The notes under the pieces were generated by a model. It had not been told where the DNA came from. It searched no databases and saw only the letters and a list, made by a program, of their open reading frames with translations. Below, piece by piece: positions 1-7,722 of a stretch of DNA of 14,977 nucleotides (its first letter is position 1; each line of letters starts with the position of its first letter). The stretch comes from Planctomycetota bacterium (lineage in GTDB: Bacteria > Planctomycetota > JAJSAM01), in the NCBI GenBank assembly GCA_029932425.1, contig JAOZQC010000005.1:1345-16321 (forward strand), in the 5' to 3' direction. The translations under genes and the position numbers were made by a program.

Positions 1-2
1 GG

Positions 3-509
3 GGGATCCTTCGGCTCGGCCGGAACCCGGTGATCGGCCGCCTCGTGGCCCGCGACTCCCGGGTGGTGGACGAGGTGGTCCGGGCCGCCCTCGACCTGGC
101 GAAGGACCGGATCGGGGCCCTCATCGCCTTCGAGGGCCAGGTGGCGCTCGACTCCTACATCGCCTCCGGGGTGGAGATCGGGGCCGACGTGAAGGCGGAG
201 CTCCTCGACACCATCTTCTGGCCGGGTTCCGCCCTCCACGACGGGGCGGTGATCATCCGCGAGAGCCGGATCGTGGCCGCGGCCTGTCTCCTGCCCCTCA
301 CGGAGAACCCGGAGGTCTCCCACCGGCTGGGCACCCGGCACCGGGCGGCCATCGGGCTCACGGAGGAGTCCGACGCGATCTGCGTGGTGGTCTCCGAGGA
401 GACGGGCATGATCTCGGTGGCGAAGGAGGGGAGGCTCTTGCCGAACTTCGACGAGGAGCGGCTCCGGGCCCTGCTCCGGGAGGAGTACCGGATGGGAGGT
501 GCGTCGTGA
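3..509 (+). CDS. cdaA: Diadenylate cyclase CdaA (DacA family), 5'-truncated by window edge
   Basis: This enzyme condenses two ATP into the second messenger cyclic di-AMP. CdaA proteins are membrane-bound, with N-terminal helices that lie upstream of the window here; only the catalytic DAC (DisA_N) domain is visible. The frame is open from base 3, where it reads ILRLGRNPVIG, so the GTG at 30 is not the real start. The two DAC signature motifs are present: LHDGAVII (DGA codons at 240-248) and GTRHRAA (RHR codons at 336-344). The stretch YIASGVEIGADVKAELL before them is also typical of CdaA. The gene ends in a 4-base GTGA overlap with cdaR, its usual partner, followed by glmM, the classic cdaA-cdaR-glmM cluster known from Firmicutes and other phyla. 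The identification is secure; only the N-terminus is missing. Confidence 0.95.
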   Translation, partial: GILRLGRNPVIGRLVARDSRVVDEVVRAALDLAKDRIGALIAFEGQVALDSYIASGVEIGADVKAELLDTIFWPGSALHDGAVIIRESRIVAAACLLPLTENPEVSHRLGTRHRAAIGLTEESDAICVVVSEETGMISVAKEGRLLPNFDEERLRALLREEYRMGGAS

Positions 510-1612
510 GCGCCGCCGCCCGGCCCCGCCGCCGCCCGTTCGCCGGGCTCTCCTCCTTCGTGGTGGGGATGTTCACGCGGAACCTGGGCGCCAAGATCGC
601 GGCCCTGGTGCTCGCCTGGCTCGTCTGGTTCACGGTGCGCCAGGACATCACGGGAGAGTACCTGGACCGCCGGGCGAGGATCCATCCCATCCTCGACGAC
701 GGCCTGATGCTCGTTCAGAAGCCCCCCGAGCCGGTGACCGTGAAGTGGGTGGGCCCCAGCTCCCGGGTCCGCGAGCTGCAGTCCCGCGACTTCACCGAGG
801 TCCAGCTCCGGGTGCGGCGGAACGACCTCACGGGAAATCGGGGCACCTTCCTCTTCAGCGTGGACCAGGGCAACCTGGGCCACCCCTACGGGAACGAGGT
901 CCGGATCGACGAGATCGAGCCCGGCCCCATCACCCTGAAGGTGGCGGTGCGCGCCGTGCGGACCCTCCCCGTCCGCCCCCCGGAGGTCCGGGGCCTTCCG
1001 GTGGAGTGGACCGTCAAGGACCTGAAGCTCCTCACCACCCAGGTCACGGTGACGGGGCCCCGGGACGTGCTGCAGACCCTCACCGACGCCAAGCCCGCCC
1101 CCATCACGGTGGGGCGGGACGTGCGGATCCGCGGAGACCGGGAAGAGGAGGTCTTCGACGGGCTGACCCTCGACCTGGACCCCGATCTGAAGGCCCGGTA
1201 CGTGGGGATCTCGGGGCGGAAGAAGATCGCCTACCGCCTCGTGCTGGTCCGCTCCGGGGAGGAGAGGTCCCTGGCGGTGCCCTTCACCGTGTACTACGAG
1301 ACCGGAGACCTGGACAGCGTCCTGGAACCCCAGCCCTCCGACGCCCTGAAGAGCACGGACGGCGGCTGGCAGATCGTCCTCACCTTCATCGGCGCCCGCT
1401 CCGACCTGGAGGCGGTGGCCAAGGAGGTGGCGGCGGGGTCGATCCGGGCCTACGTCCGGGCCTCGGACGCCGCCGCCAACCAGCCGGGCGAGCGGTTCTA
1501 CGGGCAGAACCTGACGGTGTTCCTGGAGGGCATGGCCGACTTCGCGGGACGGGTGCGTTTCCGCCCGCCGCAGCCGGAGTCCCTCGAGTTCATCAAGAAG
1601 AAGCGCGAATGA
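506..1612 (+). CDS. cdaR: CdaA regulatory protein CdaR (YbbR-domain protein)
   Basis: A 368-residue membrane-anchored protein with YbbR-type repeats. In characterised systems CdaR binds CdaA and modulates its cyclase activity from the outer face of the membrane. The sequence shows a basic N-terminus, then one hydrophobic helix at about residues 27-44 (NLGAKIAALVLAWLVWFTV), the typical YbbR anchor, and then a long beta-rich extracytoplasmic region with repeated modules of the type 'VTVKWVGPSS' and 'VTVTGPRDVL'. The start is the GTG at 506, preceded by GGGAGGT at 494-500 and overlapping the cdaA stop by 4 bases. The overall similarity to YbbR is modest, as is normal for this fast-evolving family, but its position between cdaA and glmM makes the call firm. 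Confidence 0.88.
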   Translation: MSAAARPRRRPFAGLSSFVVGMFTRNLGAKIAALVLAWLVWFTVRQDITGEYLDRRARIHPILDDGLMLVQKPPEPVTVKWVGPSSRVRELQSRDFTEVQLRVRRNDLTGNRGTFLFSVDQGNLGHPYGNEVRIDEIEPGPITLKVAVRAVRTLPVRPPEVRGLPVEWTVKDLKLLTTQVTVTGPRDVLQTLTDAKPAPITVGRDVRIRGDREEEVFDGLTLDLDPDLKARYVGISGRKKIAYRLVLVRSGEERSLAVPFTVYYETGDLDSVLEPQPSDALKSTDGGWQIVLTFIGARSDLEAVAKEVAAGSIRAYVRASDAAANQPGERFYGQNLTVFLEGMADFAGRVRFRPPQPESLEFIKKKRE

Positions 1613-2958
1613 GGACCCTGTTCGGAACCGACGGCATCCGGGGCACGGCGAACCGCGAGCCCTTCGTCCCGGAGACGCTCGCCCGCGTGGGCCGCGCCCT
1701 CGGCGCCGCCCTCCTCGCCGAGGGCCTGCCCCCCCGGGTCCTGATCGGCCGGGACACGCGCCGGTCCGGCCCCATGGTGGGCGCGGCCGTGGTCTCCGGA
1801 CTGCTCGCCTCCGGGGTCTCCGTCACCGCGGGGGGAGTCCTCCCCACGCCCGCGGTGGCGCGGCTCACGCGCTCCGGCCCCTTCGGGCTCGGGGTGGTGG
1901 TGTCCGCCTCCCACAACCCCGCCCCCGACAACGGACTGAAGCTCTTCACGGCCGCCGGCCGCAAGGCCGGACGCCGGTTCGAGGAGAAGGTGACCGCACG
2001 GCTCGACGGGCGCCCCCCCTCCCCCCTGCCCCACGACCCCGGGACCTGGGCCTCCTGGCCGGAGGCCGGGGAACGGTACCTCGAATCGGTCCTCGGGGAG
2101 TTCGGGGACCTCTCCCTCGAGGGGCTCACCGTGGTGGCGGACTGCGCCCACGGCGCCATGGCGGAGGTGGCTCCCCGGGCGCTCCGGCGGCTCGGGGCCC
2201 GGGTCCACGCCATCGGGGTGAAGCCCACCGGCCGGAACATCAACCGGCGGGTGGGGGCCACCCACCCCGGCGCCGCGGCCCGGGAGACGGTGCGGCGCGG
2301 TGCGGACCTGGGCATCACCTTCGACGGGGACGGCGACCGCGTCCTCTTCGCGGACGAACGGGGCCGCGTCCTCGACGGGGACGCGATCATGGCCGTGCTC
2401 GCCCGCGATCTCCTCTCGCGCCGGGCCCTCGCCCGCCGCACGGTGGTGGCCACCGTGATGTCCAACGTGGGCCTCGAGCAGTCCCTGGCGGAGATCGGCT
2501 GCCGCCTGGTCCGGACGGACGTGGGGGACCGCCACGTGGTGGAGGAGATGGCGCGCGGGGGCTACCGCCTGGGAGGCGAGCAGTCCGGGCACCTGGTCGT
2601 CCGCCGCCGGGACCGTCTCATCGGCGACGGCCTGGAGACGGCCCTGCACCTCCTCCGGGCCCTGCGGCGCTCGGGGAGGAAGCTGTCCGGGCTGGCTTCC
2701 TGCTTCCGCCGATCGCCGCAACACCTGACGAACGTGCGGGTCTCGGAGAAGCCCGACCTCTCCGCCGTCCAGCCGGTGGCGGAGGAGATCCGCAAGGTCG
2801 AATCGGAGCTCGGGGCGGCGGGCCGCGTGCTGGTCCGCTACTCCGGGACGGAACCACTGGCCCGGGTGATGGTGGAGGGACCGGAGGCCGCCGCGACGAA
2901 GGCGGCCGCCGAGCGCATCGCCCGCCGGATCGCCCGGGAGATCGGAACTTCCTCATGA
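1609..2958 (+). CDS. glmM: Phosphoglucosamine mutase GlmM
   Basis: This cytoplasmic enzyme interconverts glucosamine-6-phosphate and glucosamine-1-phosphate on the way to UDP-GlcNAc, the precursor of peptidoglycan and lipopolysaccharide. The 449 residues match the usual family length. Visible motifs in order are FGTDGIRG (5-12), the phosphoserine loop SASHNP with catalytic Ser101 (99-104), the metal-binding DGDGDR (239-244), the sugar-binding GGEQSGH (322-328), and the phosphate-binding RYSGTEP (410-416). The start is the ATG at 1609, because the MRTLFGTDGIRG N-terminus is characteristic and the open frame extending upstream is only antisense-free readthrough across cdaR. It overlaps cdaR by ATGA. 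In other bacteria GlmM also binds CdaA and lowers c-di-AMP synthesis, so the three genes may form a functional complex here as well (inference). Confidence 0.97.
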   Translation: MRTLFGTDGIRGTANREPFVPETLARVGRALGAALLAEGLPPRVLIGRDTRRSGPMVGAAVVSGLLASGVSVTAGGVLPTPAVARLTRSGPFGLGVVVSASHNPAPDNGLKLFTAAGRKAGRRFEEKVTARLDGRPPSPLPHDPGTWASWPEAGERYLESVLGEFGDLSLEGLTVVADCAHGAMAEVAPRALRRLGARVHAIGVKPTGRNINRRVGATHPGAAARETVRRGADLGITFDGDGDRVLFADERGRVLDGDAIMAVLARDLLSRRALARRTVVATVMSNVGLEQSLAEIGCRLVRTDVGDRHVVEEMARGGYRLGGEQSGHLVVRRRDRLIGDGLETALHLLRALRRSGRKLSGLASCFRRSPQHLTNVRVSEKPDLSAVQPVAEEIRKVESELGAAGRVLVRYSGTEPLARVMVEGPEAAATKAAAERIARRIAREIGTSS

Positions 2959-3875
2959 GCGCCATCGACATCCTTCTCGTGGACGCCTTCACCGACACTC
3001 CCCTCGCGGGAAACGCGGCCACCGTGGTCCTCGAGGCCGGGGGCCTCTCCGACGACCAGTGCCGCCGGATCTCGGCGGAGATCGGCACTTCCGAGGCCGC
3101 GTTCCTGTTTCCCCCCGAGAGCGAGGGGGCCGACCACCGCCTGCGCTTCTTCACCCCCACCCAGGAGATCGACCTCTGCGGCCACGCCACGGTGGCGGCC
3201 TTCTGGGCGCTCGCGGAGACGGGGGTCGTGGAGCTCTCCGGCGAACCCCGCCGCCTGGTGCAGCAGACGAACGTGGGCGACCTCCCGGTGTGGATCGAGG
3301 GGAGCGCGGGGGGACCGGAGAGGGTCTGGATGGGGCAGAAGCTTCCCCGCTTCGAGACCCCGGAGGTGAGCGTCGACAAGCTGGCCGCCCTCTTCGGCAT
3401 CGGGAGGAAGCAGGTCCGGGAGGACCTGCCCGTGGAGATCGTCTCCACGGGGCTCCGCAGCCTCCACGTCCCCGTGGCGGGCCTCGCCTCCTTCCCCGAG
3501 ATGCGCCTCCTCCGGCGCGGCCTGGTGGAGCTGTCCAACTCCCTCGACGTGCAGACCATCCAGGTGTTCGCGCTGGAGGGCTCGACCCCGGACGTCCAGG
3601 TCCACTGCCGTGTCTTCGCCCCCGCGGTGGGCATCGACGAGGACCCCGTCACGGGGACCGCGGCGGGGGCGCTCGGCGCCTACGTGGTGCGCCACGGCCT
3701 CCTTCCCCAGGGCAAGGACGGCATCACCCGTTTCGCCATCGAGCAGGGCGCGGAGATCGGCCGGCCGGGCCGGATCGAGGTCGAGGTGACCCGCGACGAG
3801 GAGGAGTTCGTCCGGGTGCGCGTGGGGGGCCGGGCCGTGGTCACGCTCACCGGGAGCCTCAGGATCGACACGTGA
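2955..3875 (+). CDS. PhzF-family isomerase/epimerase of unknown substrate
   Basis: A 306-residue member of the PhzF fold family, related to diaminopimelate epimerase. Members catalyse isomerisations by acid/base chemistry; most bacterial ones outside phenazine clusters have no known substrate. The sequence shows VDAFTDTPLAGNAATVV at the N-terminus, the catalytic-type glutamate in TSEAAF (Glu47), DLCGHAT at 73-79 and EDPVTGTAAGALGAY at about 229-243, all hallmarks of the family. The start ATG at 2955 overlaps the glmM stop by 4 bases. It lies between glmM and tsaB in what looks like one operon, so a role in amino-acid or cell-wall precursor metabolism is possible, but that is guilt by association. 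No phenazine genes are nearby, so the name phzF should not be applied. Confidence 0.9.
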   Translation: MSAIDILLVDAFTDTPLAGNAATVVLEAGGLSDDQCRRISAEIGTSEAAFLFPPESEGADHRLRFFTPTQEIDLCGHATVAAFWALAETGVVELSGEPRRLVQQTNVGDLPVWIEGSAGGPERVWMGQKLPRFETPEVSVDKLAALFGIGRKQVREDLPVEIVSTGLRSLHVPVAGLASFPEMRLLRRGLVELSNSLDVQTIQVFALEGSTPDVQVHCRVFAPAVGIDEDPVTGTAAGALGAYVVRHGLLPQGKDGITRFAIEQGAEIGRPGRIEVEVTRDEEEFVRVRVGGRAVVTLTGSLRIDT

Positions 3876-4564
3876 CCGTCCTCGGCATCGAGACCTCGGG
3901 CACGGTGGGGTCCGCGGCCGTCGTTCCTCCCTCCGGCGGCCCGGCCCGCGAGATCGTCTTCGAGAAGGGCCTCATCCACGGAGTGGCCCTCGCCCCCGCC
4001 GTGCAGCGGCTCCTCGCGGAGATCGGCGGTCCCCGGGCCCTCTCCCTGGTGGCGGTGGGCCTGGGACCGGGCTCCTACACGGGGGTCCGGGTGGGCGTGG
4101 CCTTCGCGAAGTCCTTCGCCTTCGCCGCCGGCCTGCCGGTGGTGGGGGTCTGCTCCCACGACGCCATGGCCGCCGCCGCGCCGCCCGGCCGGACCGTGGT
4201 CTGCGTGGGAGACGCCCGGCGGGACCACCTCTACGTCTCCGTGTTCCGGCCTTCCGACCGCGGCCCCGTCCGGGAGGGCCCGGTCTCCCTCGTCCCCCTC
4301 ACCGAGGCCCCGGACCGCGTGCCCGCAGAGGCCCTCCTCCTGGGGGACGGCCTGGAGAGGTTCGCCGGCCTCCTTTCCGGGAAGGGGAGGGTCGTGGGAG
4401 ACCGCGGCCTCTGGCGGGCCCCCGCCCCGGAGATCGCGCGCCTCGGGGCGCGGCTCTTCCGGGAACGGGGGCCGGACGACGTCCACGATCTCGCCCCCCT
4501 CTACCTCCGGGCCTCCGAGGCCGAGGAGAGGTGGGAGGGCGGTGCGGGGGAGGGAGGAGCATGA
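3872..4564 (+). CDS. tsaB: tRNA threonylcarbamoyladenosine biosynthesis protein TsaB
   Basis: TsaB is a catalytically inactive paralogue of TsaD. With TsaD and TsaE it forms the bacterial complex that installs t6A at position 37 of ANN-decoding tRNAs. The 230-residue product has the ASKHA N-terminus VLGIETSGTVGSAAVV, the strongly conserved GLGPGSYTGVRVG (63-75), and the C-terminal YLRASEAE (about 211-218) typical of the family. The start is the GTG at 3872 overlapping the PhzF-family stop by GTGA; an ATG-initiated reading from 3059 in the same frame would be shadow sequence opposite in phase to the PhzF gene. The rimI acetyltransferase that often follows tsaB is absent, and alr follows instead. 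Confidence 0.93.
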   Translation: MTVLGIETSGTVGSAAVVPPSGGPAREIVFEKGLIHGVALAPAVQRLLAEIGGPRALSLVAVGLGPGSYTGVRVGVAFAKSFAFAAGLPVVGVCSHDAMAAAAPPGRTVVCVGDARRDHLYVSVFRPSDRGPVREGPVSLVPLTEAPDRVPAEALLLGDGLERFAGLLSGKGRVVGDRGLWRAPAPEIARLGARLFRERGPDDVHDLAPLYLRASEAEERWEGGAGEGGA

Positions 4565-5718
4565 AGACGGTGGCGCGCCGCGAGAGGGTGTGGGCGGAGA
4601 TCGACCTCGACCGCATCGCCGCCAACTACGCCACCCTCCGCCGGGCCGCGGGCCGGGCGCGGATCATGGCCGTCCTCAAGGCGGACGCCTACGGCCTCGG
4701 CGTGGTCCCCATCTCCCGCCGCCTCCTGGCGGAAGGGGCGGCGATGATCGGGGTGGGGGATTCCACGGAGGCCATCGAGCTCCGGCGCGCGGGCATCGAC
4801 GCCCCCCTCCTCATCCTGGGAGCCATCGTGGCGGGCGAGGCGGACCAGGTGGTGGCGCACGACATCGCCACCTGCGTCCACTCCGCGGCCCGGGCCCGGA
4901 TCCTGGACGAGTCGGCCCGCCGCCAGGGCCGCCGGGCGCGCGTCCATCTCATGGTGGACACGGGGATGGGGAGGCTCGGCGTCACCCCGGCCCGGGCCGT
5001 GGAGCTGGCCCGCGAGATCGCGGAGCTCCCCCACCTGTCCTTCGAGGGGATCGCCACCCACTACGCCTCCGCCGCCTCCCCCATCCCCCTCCAGACCGAG
5101 CGCCAGTTCCACCTCTTCCGGGAGACGGTGGCCGGCATCCGGGCCCTCGGCATCGATCCCGGCATCGTGCACGCCTCGAGCTCGGCCTGCCTCTTCTCCC
5201 CCCTCCGGGAGCACTTCGACATGGTGCGGGTGGGGATCGGGCTCTTCGGCATCAACCCCGGGAACCTGGACGACGGGGATCGCCGGCTCCGGCCCGCGGT
5301 GGCGGTGCGGACCCAGATCATCTTCATGAAGGACTTCCCGCGGGGCAGCCCCATCGGTTATCACCGGACCTTCGTCACCCAGCGCCCCACCCGCATCGCC
5401 ACCCTCCCGATCGGCTACAATGACGGCCTGTCCTGGCAGCTCGGGAACCGGGGACACGTCCTCGTGCGGGGGCAGCGGGCGCCGATGGTGGGGGCCGTCT
5501 CCATGGACTACACCACCATCGACGTGGGCCACGTGAAGGACGCTTCCGTGGGCGACGAGGTGACGATCATCGGGGAGGACGGCGACCGGGAGATCCGGGT
5601 CGAGGACATGGCCCTCGCCTCCCGGACGATTCCCTACGAGGTGCTCTGCCGCCTGTCCCGGCGCGTGGTGCGGATCTACCGGGGCCGGATCCCCGGGTCC
5701 GGGAGGTGCGAGGCATGA
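4561..5718 (+). CDS. alr: Alanine racemase (PLP-dependent)
   Basis: Converts L-alanine to D-alanine for peptidoglycan. The 385-residue protein is of normal length. The PLP lysine is Lys40 in AVLKADAYG, Arg138 in DTGMGRLG corresponds to the arginine that binds the cofactor-lysine region, and the catalytic tyrosine is Tyr267 in IGYHRTF, with VSMDYTTIDVG (314-324) near the second active site wall. The usual AYGHG reads AYGLG here, a variation outside the catalytic residues. The start is the ATG at 4561, with GGGAGGGAGGA just upstream and a 4-base overlap with tsaB; an in-frame ATG at 4531 would add only ten residues, including MGGRCGGG, and lies inside tsaB without a better ribosome site. The product is expected in the cytoplasm. 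Confidence 0.96.
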   Translation: MKTVARRERVWAEIDLDRIAANYATLRRAAGRARIMAVLKADAYGLGVVPISRRLLAEGAAMIGVGDSTEAIELRRAGIDAPLLILGAIVAGEADQVVAHDIATCVHSAARARILDESARRQGRRARVHLMVDTGMGRLGVTPARAVELAREIAELPHLSFEGIATHYASAASPIPLQTERQFHLFRETVAGIRALGIDPGIVHASSSACLFSPLREHFDMVRVGIGLFGINPGNLDDGDRRLRPAVAVRTQIIFMKDFPRGSPIGYHRTFVTQRPTRIATLPIGYNDGLSWQLGNRGHVLVRGQRAPMVGAVSMDYTTIDVGHVKDASVGDEVTIIGEDGDREIRVEDMALASRTIPYEVLCRLSRRVVRIYRGRIPGSGRCEA

Positions 5719-6770
5719 ACGAGCGCGTCTTCGCCGTGCTCCTGGCGGGGGGCGCCGGCACCCGGTTCTGGCCGCTCTCCCGGCGCTCGCGACCGAAGCA
5801 GGTCCTGCCCGTGGGCGGAGAGGCGCCGATGGTGCGGGCGACCCTGGCGCGCCTCGGCGATCTCGTCCCCCCCGAACGGGTCCTGGTGGTCACCGGCGAG
5901 GACCAGGCGGCCGCCGTGGCCGGCGTCCTCCCGGAGATTCCCCCGGAGAACCTCGTCCTCGAGCCCGCCCCCCGGAACACCGCGCCCTGCATCGGGCTCG
6001 CGGCGGTGGAGGCCCTGGGGCGCGAGCCTGACGCGGTTCTCCTCTGCCTGCCCGCGGACCACGTGATGCGTCCCGCGGCCGGCTTCCGCGAGGCCGCCGC
6101 CCGGGCCCTGGCGCGGGCGGACGGGGCGGGGACCCTCGTCACCTTCGGGATCGAGCCCACCCGGCCCGCCACGGGCTACGGCTACATCCGGCGGGGGGAG
6201 GAGACGGCGCCCGGCTTCTTCCGGGTGGAGGAGTTCCGCGAGAAACCGGCCCGGGAGCGGGCGGAGGAGTACCTGGCCGCGGGAGGGTACCTCTGGAACA
6301 GCGGGATGTTCGCGTGGCGGGCGGACGTGTTCCTCGAGGAGACCGACCGCTACATGCCGGAGAACGGCGCCCGCTTCGCGCTCCTCCGGGAGGATCCCTC
6401 CCGCCGGGCCGACCTCTTCCCCCGGATGGAGCCCCGATCGGTGGACTACGGGATCCTGGAGCGGACGGACCGCGCGGAGGTCCTCCCCCTGGCGCTCCGC
6501 TGGGACGACGTGGGATCGTTCGCAGCCCTCGCCCGGCTGGTGCCCGGCGACGAGGCGGGCAACCACGCCACCGGGGAGCTCCTGGCGCTCGACGCCCACG
6601 GGCTCGTGACCGTGGCCCCGGAGGGACACCTGGTGGCGGCCCTGGGGGTGGACGACCTGGTGGTGGTGGTCACCCCCGACGCGACCCTGGTCTGCCCCCG
6701 TGACCGGGCGGAGGAGGTGAAGAGCCTGGTGGCCGGTCTCCGGCGGGCGGGGCGGGAGGACCTGGCGTGA
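5715..6770 (+). CDS. manC: Mannose-1-phosphate guanylyltransferase (GDP-mannose pyrophosphorylase)
   Basis: A nucleotidyltransferase that makes GDP-mannose from mannose-1-phosphate and GTP, for surface polysaccharide or protein glycosylation. The 351 residues correspond to the single-domain form without the C-terminal phosphomannose isomerase domain of long ManC proteins. Motifs seen are the nucleotide-binding signature GGAGTRFWPLSR (12-23) with Lys28, EPAPRNTAPCIGLAA, LPADHV, the FREKP sugar-binding motif, GGYLWNSGMF, and the late RWDDVGSFAAL typical of mannose-1-phosphate enzymes rather than glucose-1-phosphate ones. The start is the ATG at 5715, with GGGAGG at 5701-5706 eight bases upstream and an ATGA overlap with alr. 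A GTG at 5706 in frame overlaps that ribosome site and is not preferred. Substrate preference (mannose versus a related sugar) is inferred from motifs. Confidence 0.92.
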   Translation: MNERVFAVLLAGGAGTRFWPLSRRSRPKQVLPVGGEAPMVRATLARLGDLVPPERVLVVTGEDQAAAVAGVLPEIPPENLVLEPAPRNTAPCIGLAAVEALGREPDAVLLCLPADHVMRPAAGFREAAARALARADGAGTLVTFGIEPTRPATGYGYIRRGEETAPGFFRVEEFREKPARERAEEYLAAGGYLWNSGMFAWRADVFLEETDRYMPENGARFALLREDPSRRADLFPRMEPRSVDYGILERTDRAEVLPLALRWDDVGSFAALARLVPGDEAGNHATGELLALDAHGLVTVAPEGHLVAALGVDDLVVVVTPDATLVCPRDRAEEVKSLVAGLRRAGREDLA

Positions 6771-7204
6771 AGGAGATCCGGATCCTGGGCATCGACTTCG
6801 GGGTCCGCCGTCACGGCCTGGCCGTCTCCGATCCCCTGGGCTACACGGCCCAGCCGGCGGGGACGATCACCCGGAAGGGATCGGATCTCGGCCTCTCGGA
6901 GATCGAGGGCGTGGTGCGGGAGCACGGGGTGACGCGGATCGTGGTGGGCCTCCCCTTCCACATGGACGGGCGGCCCGGGGACCACCACGACGAGGTGCTC
7001 GCCTTCTGCCGGGCGCTCGAGGAGCGGCTCGGCCTTCCGGTGGAGACCGTGGACGAGCGCCTGACCACCGTCCAGGCCGAGCGCTCCCTGCGGGCGGCGG
7101 GCCTGACCCGGGGGAAGCGGAAGCGACGCGTGGACCAGGTGGCGGCCCAGCTCATCCTCCAGGCCTGGCTCGAGGGCCCGGGACGGGAGCGGAAGCAGCC
7201 GTAG
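6767..7204 (+). CDS. ruvX: RuvX/YqgF, pre-16S rRNA nuclease (Holliday junction resolvase-like)
   Basis: A 145-residue RNase H-fold protein of the YqgF/RuvX family, involved in 5' end processing of 16S rRNA precursor and earlier proposed as a Holliday junction resolvase. The predicted acidic active site is visible: Asp10 in GIDFG, Glu97 in DERLTT (96-101) and Asp123 in RRVDQVAAQLI. VVGLPFHMDG (59-68) is the second family motif. The start is GTG at 6767, overlapping the manC stop by GTGA. It is the last gene of the operon; 28 bases after its TAG stop comes a GC-rich hairpin, and the next 600 bases are non-coding. Confidence 0.93.
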   Translation: MKEIRILGIDFGVRRHGLAVSDPLGYTAQPAGTITRKGSDLGLSEIEGVVREHGVTRIVVGLPFHMDGRPGDHHDEVLAFCRALEERLGLPVETVDERLTTVQAERSLRAAGLTRGKRKRRVDQVAAQLILQAWLEGPGRERKQP

Positions 7205-7232
7205 GCCGCCCTTCTCACCCGGGCGCGCGCGG

Positions 7233-7250
7233 AGGGGCCGGGAGGCCCCT
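7233..7250 (+). terminator. Terminator-like hairpin after ruvX
   Basis: A perfect 7-base-pair stem AGGGGCC/GGCCCCT with a GGGA loop lies 28 bases after the ruvX stop codon. There is no T-run behind it, so it may be a weak or factor-assisted terminator, or only an mRNA-stabilising hairpin. Its position at the end of an eight-gene run supports a role in ending or protecting the operon transcript. Confidence 0.4.
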
Positions 7251-7432
7251 GCGGTGGGTCTCTCCCCGGAGCGGGGGCCCGTGGTTCCCCCCGGGCCGTG
7301 TTCGGCGGGAGGTCCGGGGAAGGAACCGGGCGCGGGAAGGAGTCGCCCCCGGGGAGGAAGGATGCGGGCCGACCTTCCGGCGCTCCGCGCGGGGCGAAAG
7401 GTGAAAAAGTCATGCCTGTCACCGGTGTTTCA
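7249..7432. repeat. Tandem repeat unit 1 (184 bases)
   Basis: First of two abutting direct copies. It begins CTGCGGTGGGTCTCTCC and ends in the AT-richer CGGTGTTTCA. Compared with unit 2 the first ~115 bases show substitutions and small indels, whereas 7363-7432 differs from 7544-7613 at only one base. The conserved end contains GGTGA...TCACC arms (about 7400-7424) and the palindrome CACCGGTG. Confidence 0.85.
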
Positions 7433-7613
7433 CTGCGGCGGCTTCCTCTCCGGAGCGGGGGCCCGCGGTTCCCCCCGAGCCTTGTCCGGCGGGAGTCCGG
7501 GGAAGGGCCGGCCCCGGGAAGGAGCCGTCCCCGGGGAAGGAGGTGCGGGCCGACGTTCCGGCGCTCCGCGCGGGGCGAAAGGTGAAAAAGTCATGCCTGT
7601 CACCGGTGTTTCA
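7433..7613. repeat. Tandem repeat unit 2 (181 bases)
   Basis: Second copy, starting directly after unit 1 with CTGCGGCGGCTTCCTCTCC and ending CGGTGTTTCA. Sequence after it (TCCGGTCGCGCGCGG) no longer matches the repeat, so there are two copies only. The conserved terminal 70 bases include GCGCGGGGCGAAAGGTGAAA followed by an A-run and TCATGCCTGTCACC. It is non-coding in any convincing sense. Confidence 0.85.
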
Positions 7614-7693
7614 TCCGGTCGCGCGCGGCGGCGCGCCCCTCCTCTCCCGCGGAGCCCTCTCTCCGCCCCGCCGGCCCCCTTCCTTTTTTTTGC

Positions 7694-7722
7694 TGGTTCC
7701 CGCCCTCCCCCGGCCCTAGGAT
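7694..7722 (+). promoter_or_regulatory. Candidate rpsO promoter
   Basis: TAGGAT at 7717-7722 is a plausible -10 box, with a weak -35-like TGGTTC at 7694-7699 (17-base spacer) directly behind an eight-T tract (7684-7691) that could act as an UP-like element. The better-looking TTGCTG at 7690-7695 would give an over-long 21-base spacer. The same TAGGAT sequence precedes the gene at 12656. This is motif reading only. Confidence 0.35.

Noticed and set aside
499..1608. Open frame extending glmM upstream to 499
   Set aside because: It overlaps cdaR in another frame with Pro/Arg/Gly-rich sequence; glmM begins with the typical MRTLFGTDGIRG at 1609.
2955..3875. Part of a phenazine biosynthesis cluster
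   Set aside because: Only the PhzF fold family is represented; no other phenazine genes occur and the neighbours are housekeeping genes.
7649..7691. Intrinsic terminator from hairpin 7649-7666 and the eight-T run
   Set aside because: The T-run begins 17 bases after the stem, too far for a standard intrinsic terminator; the T-run fits better as an element upstream of the rpsO promoter.
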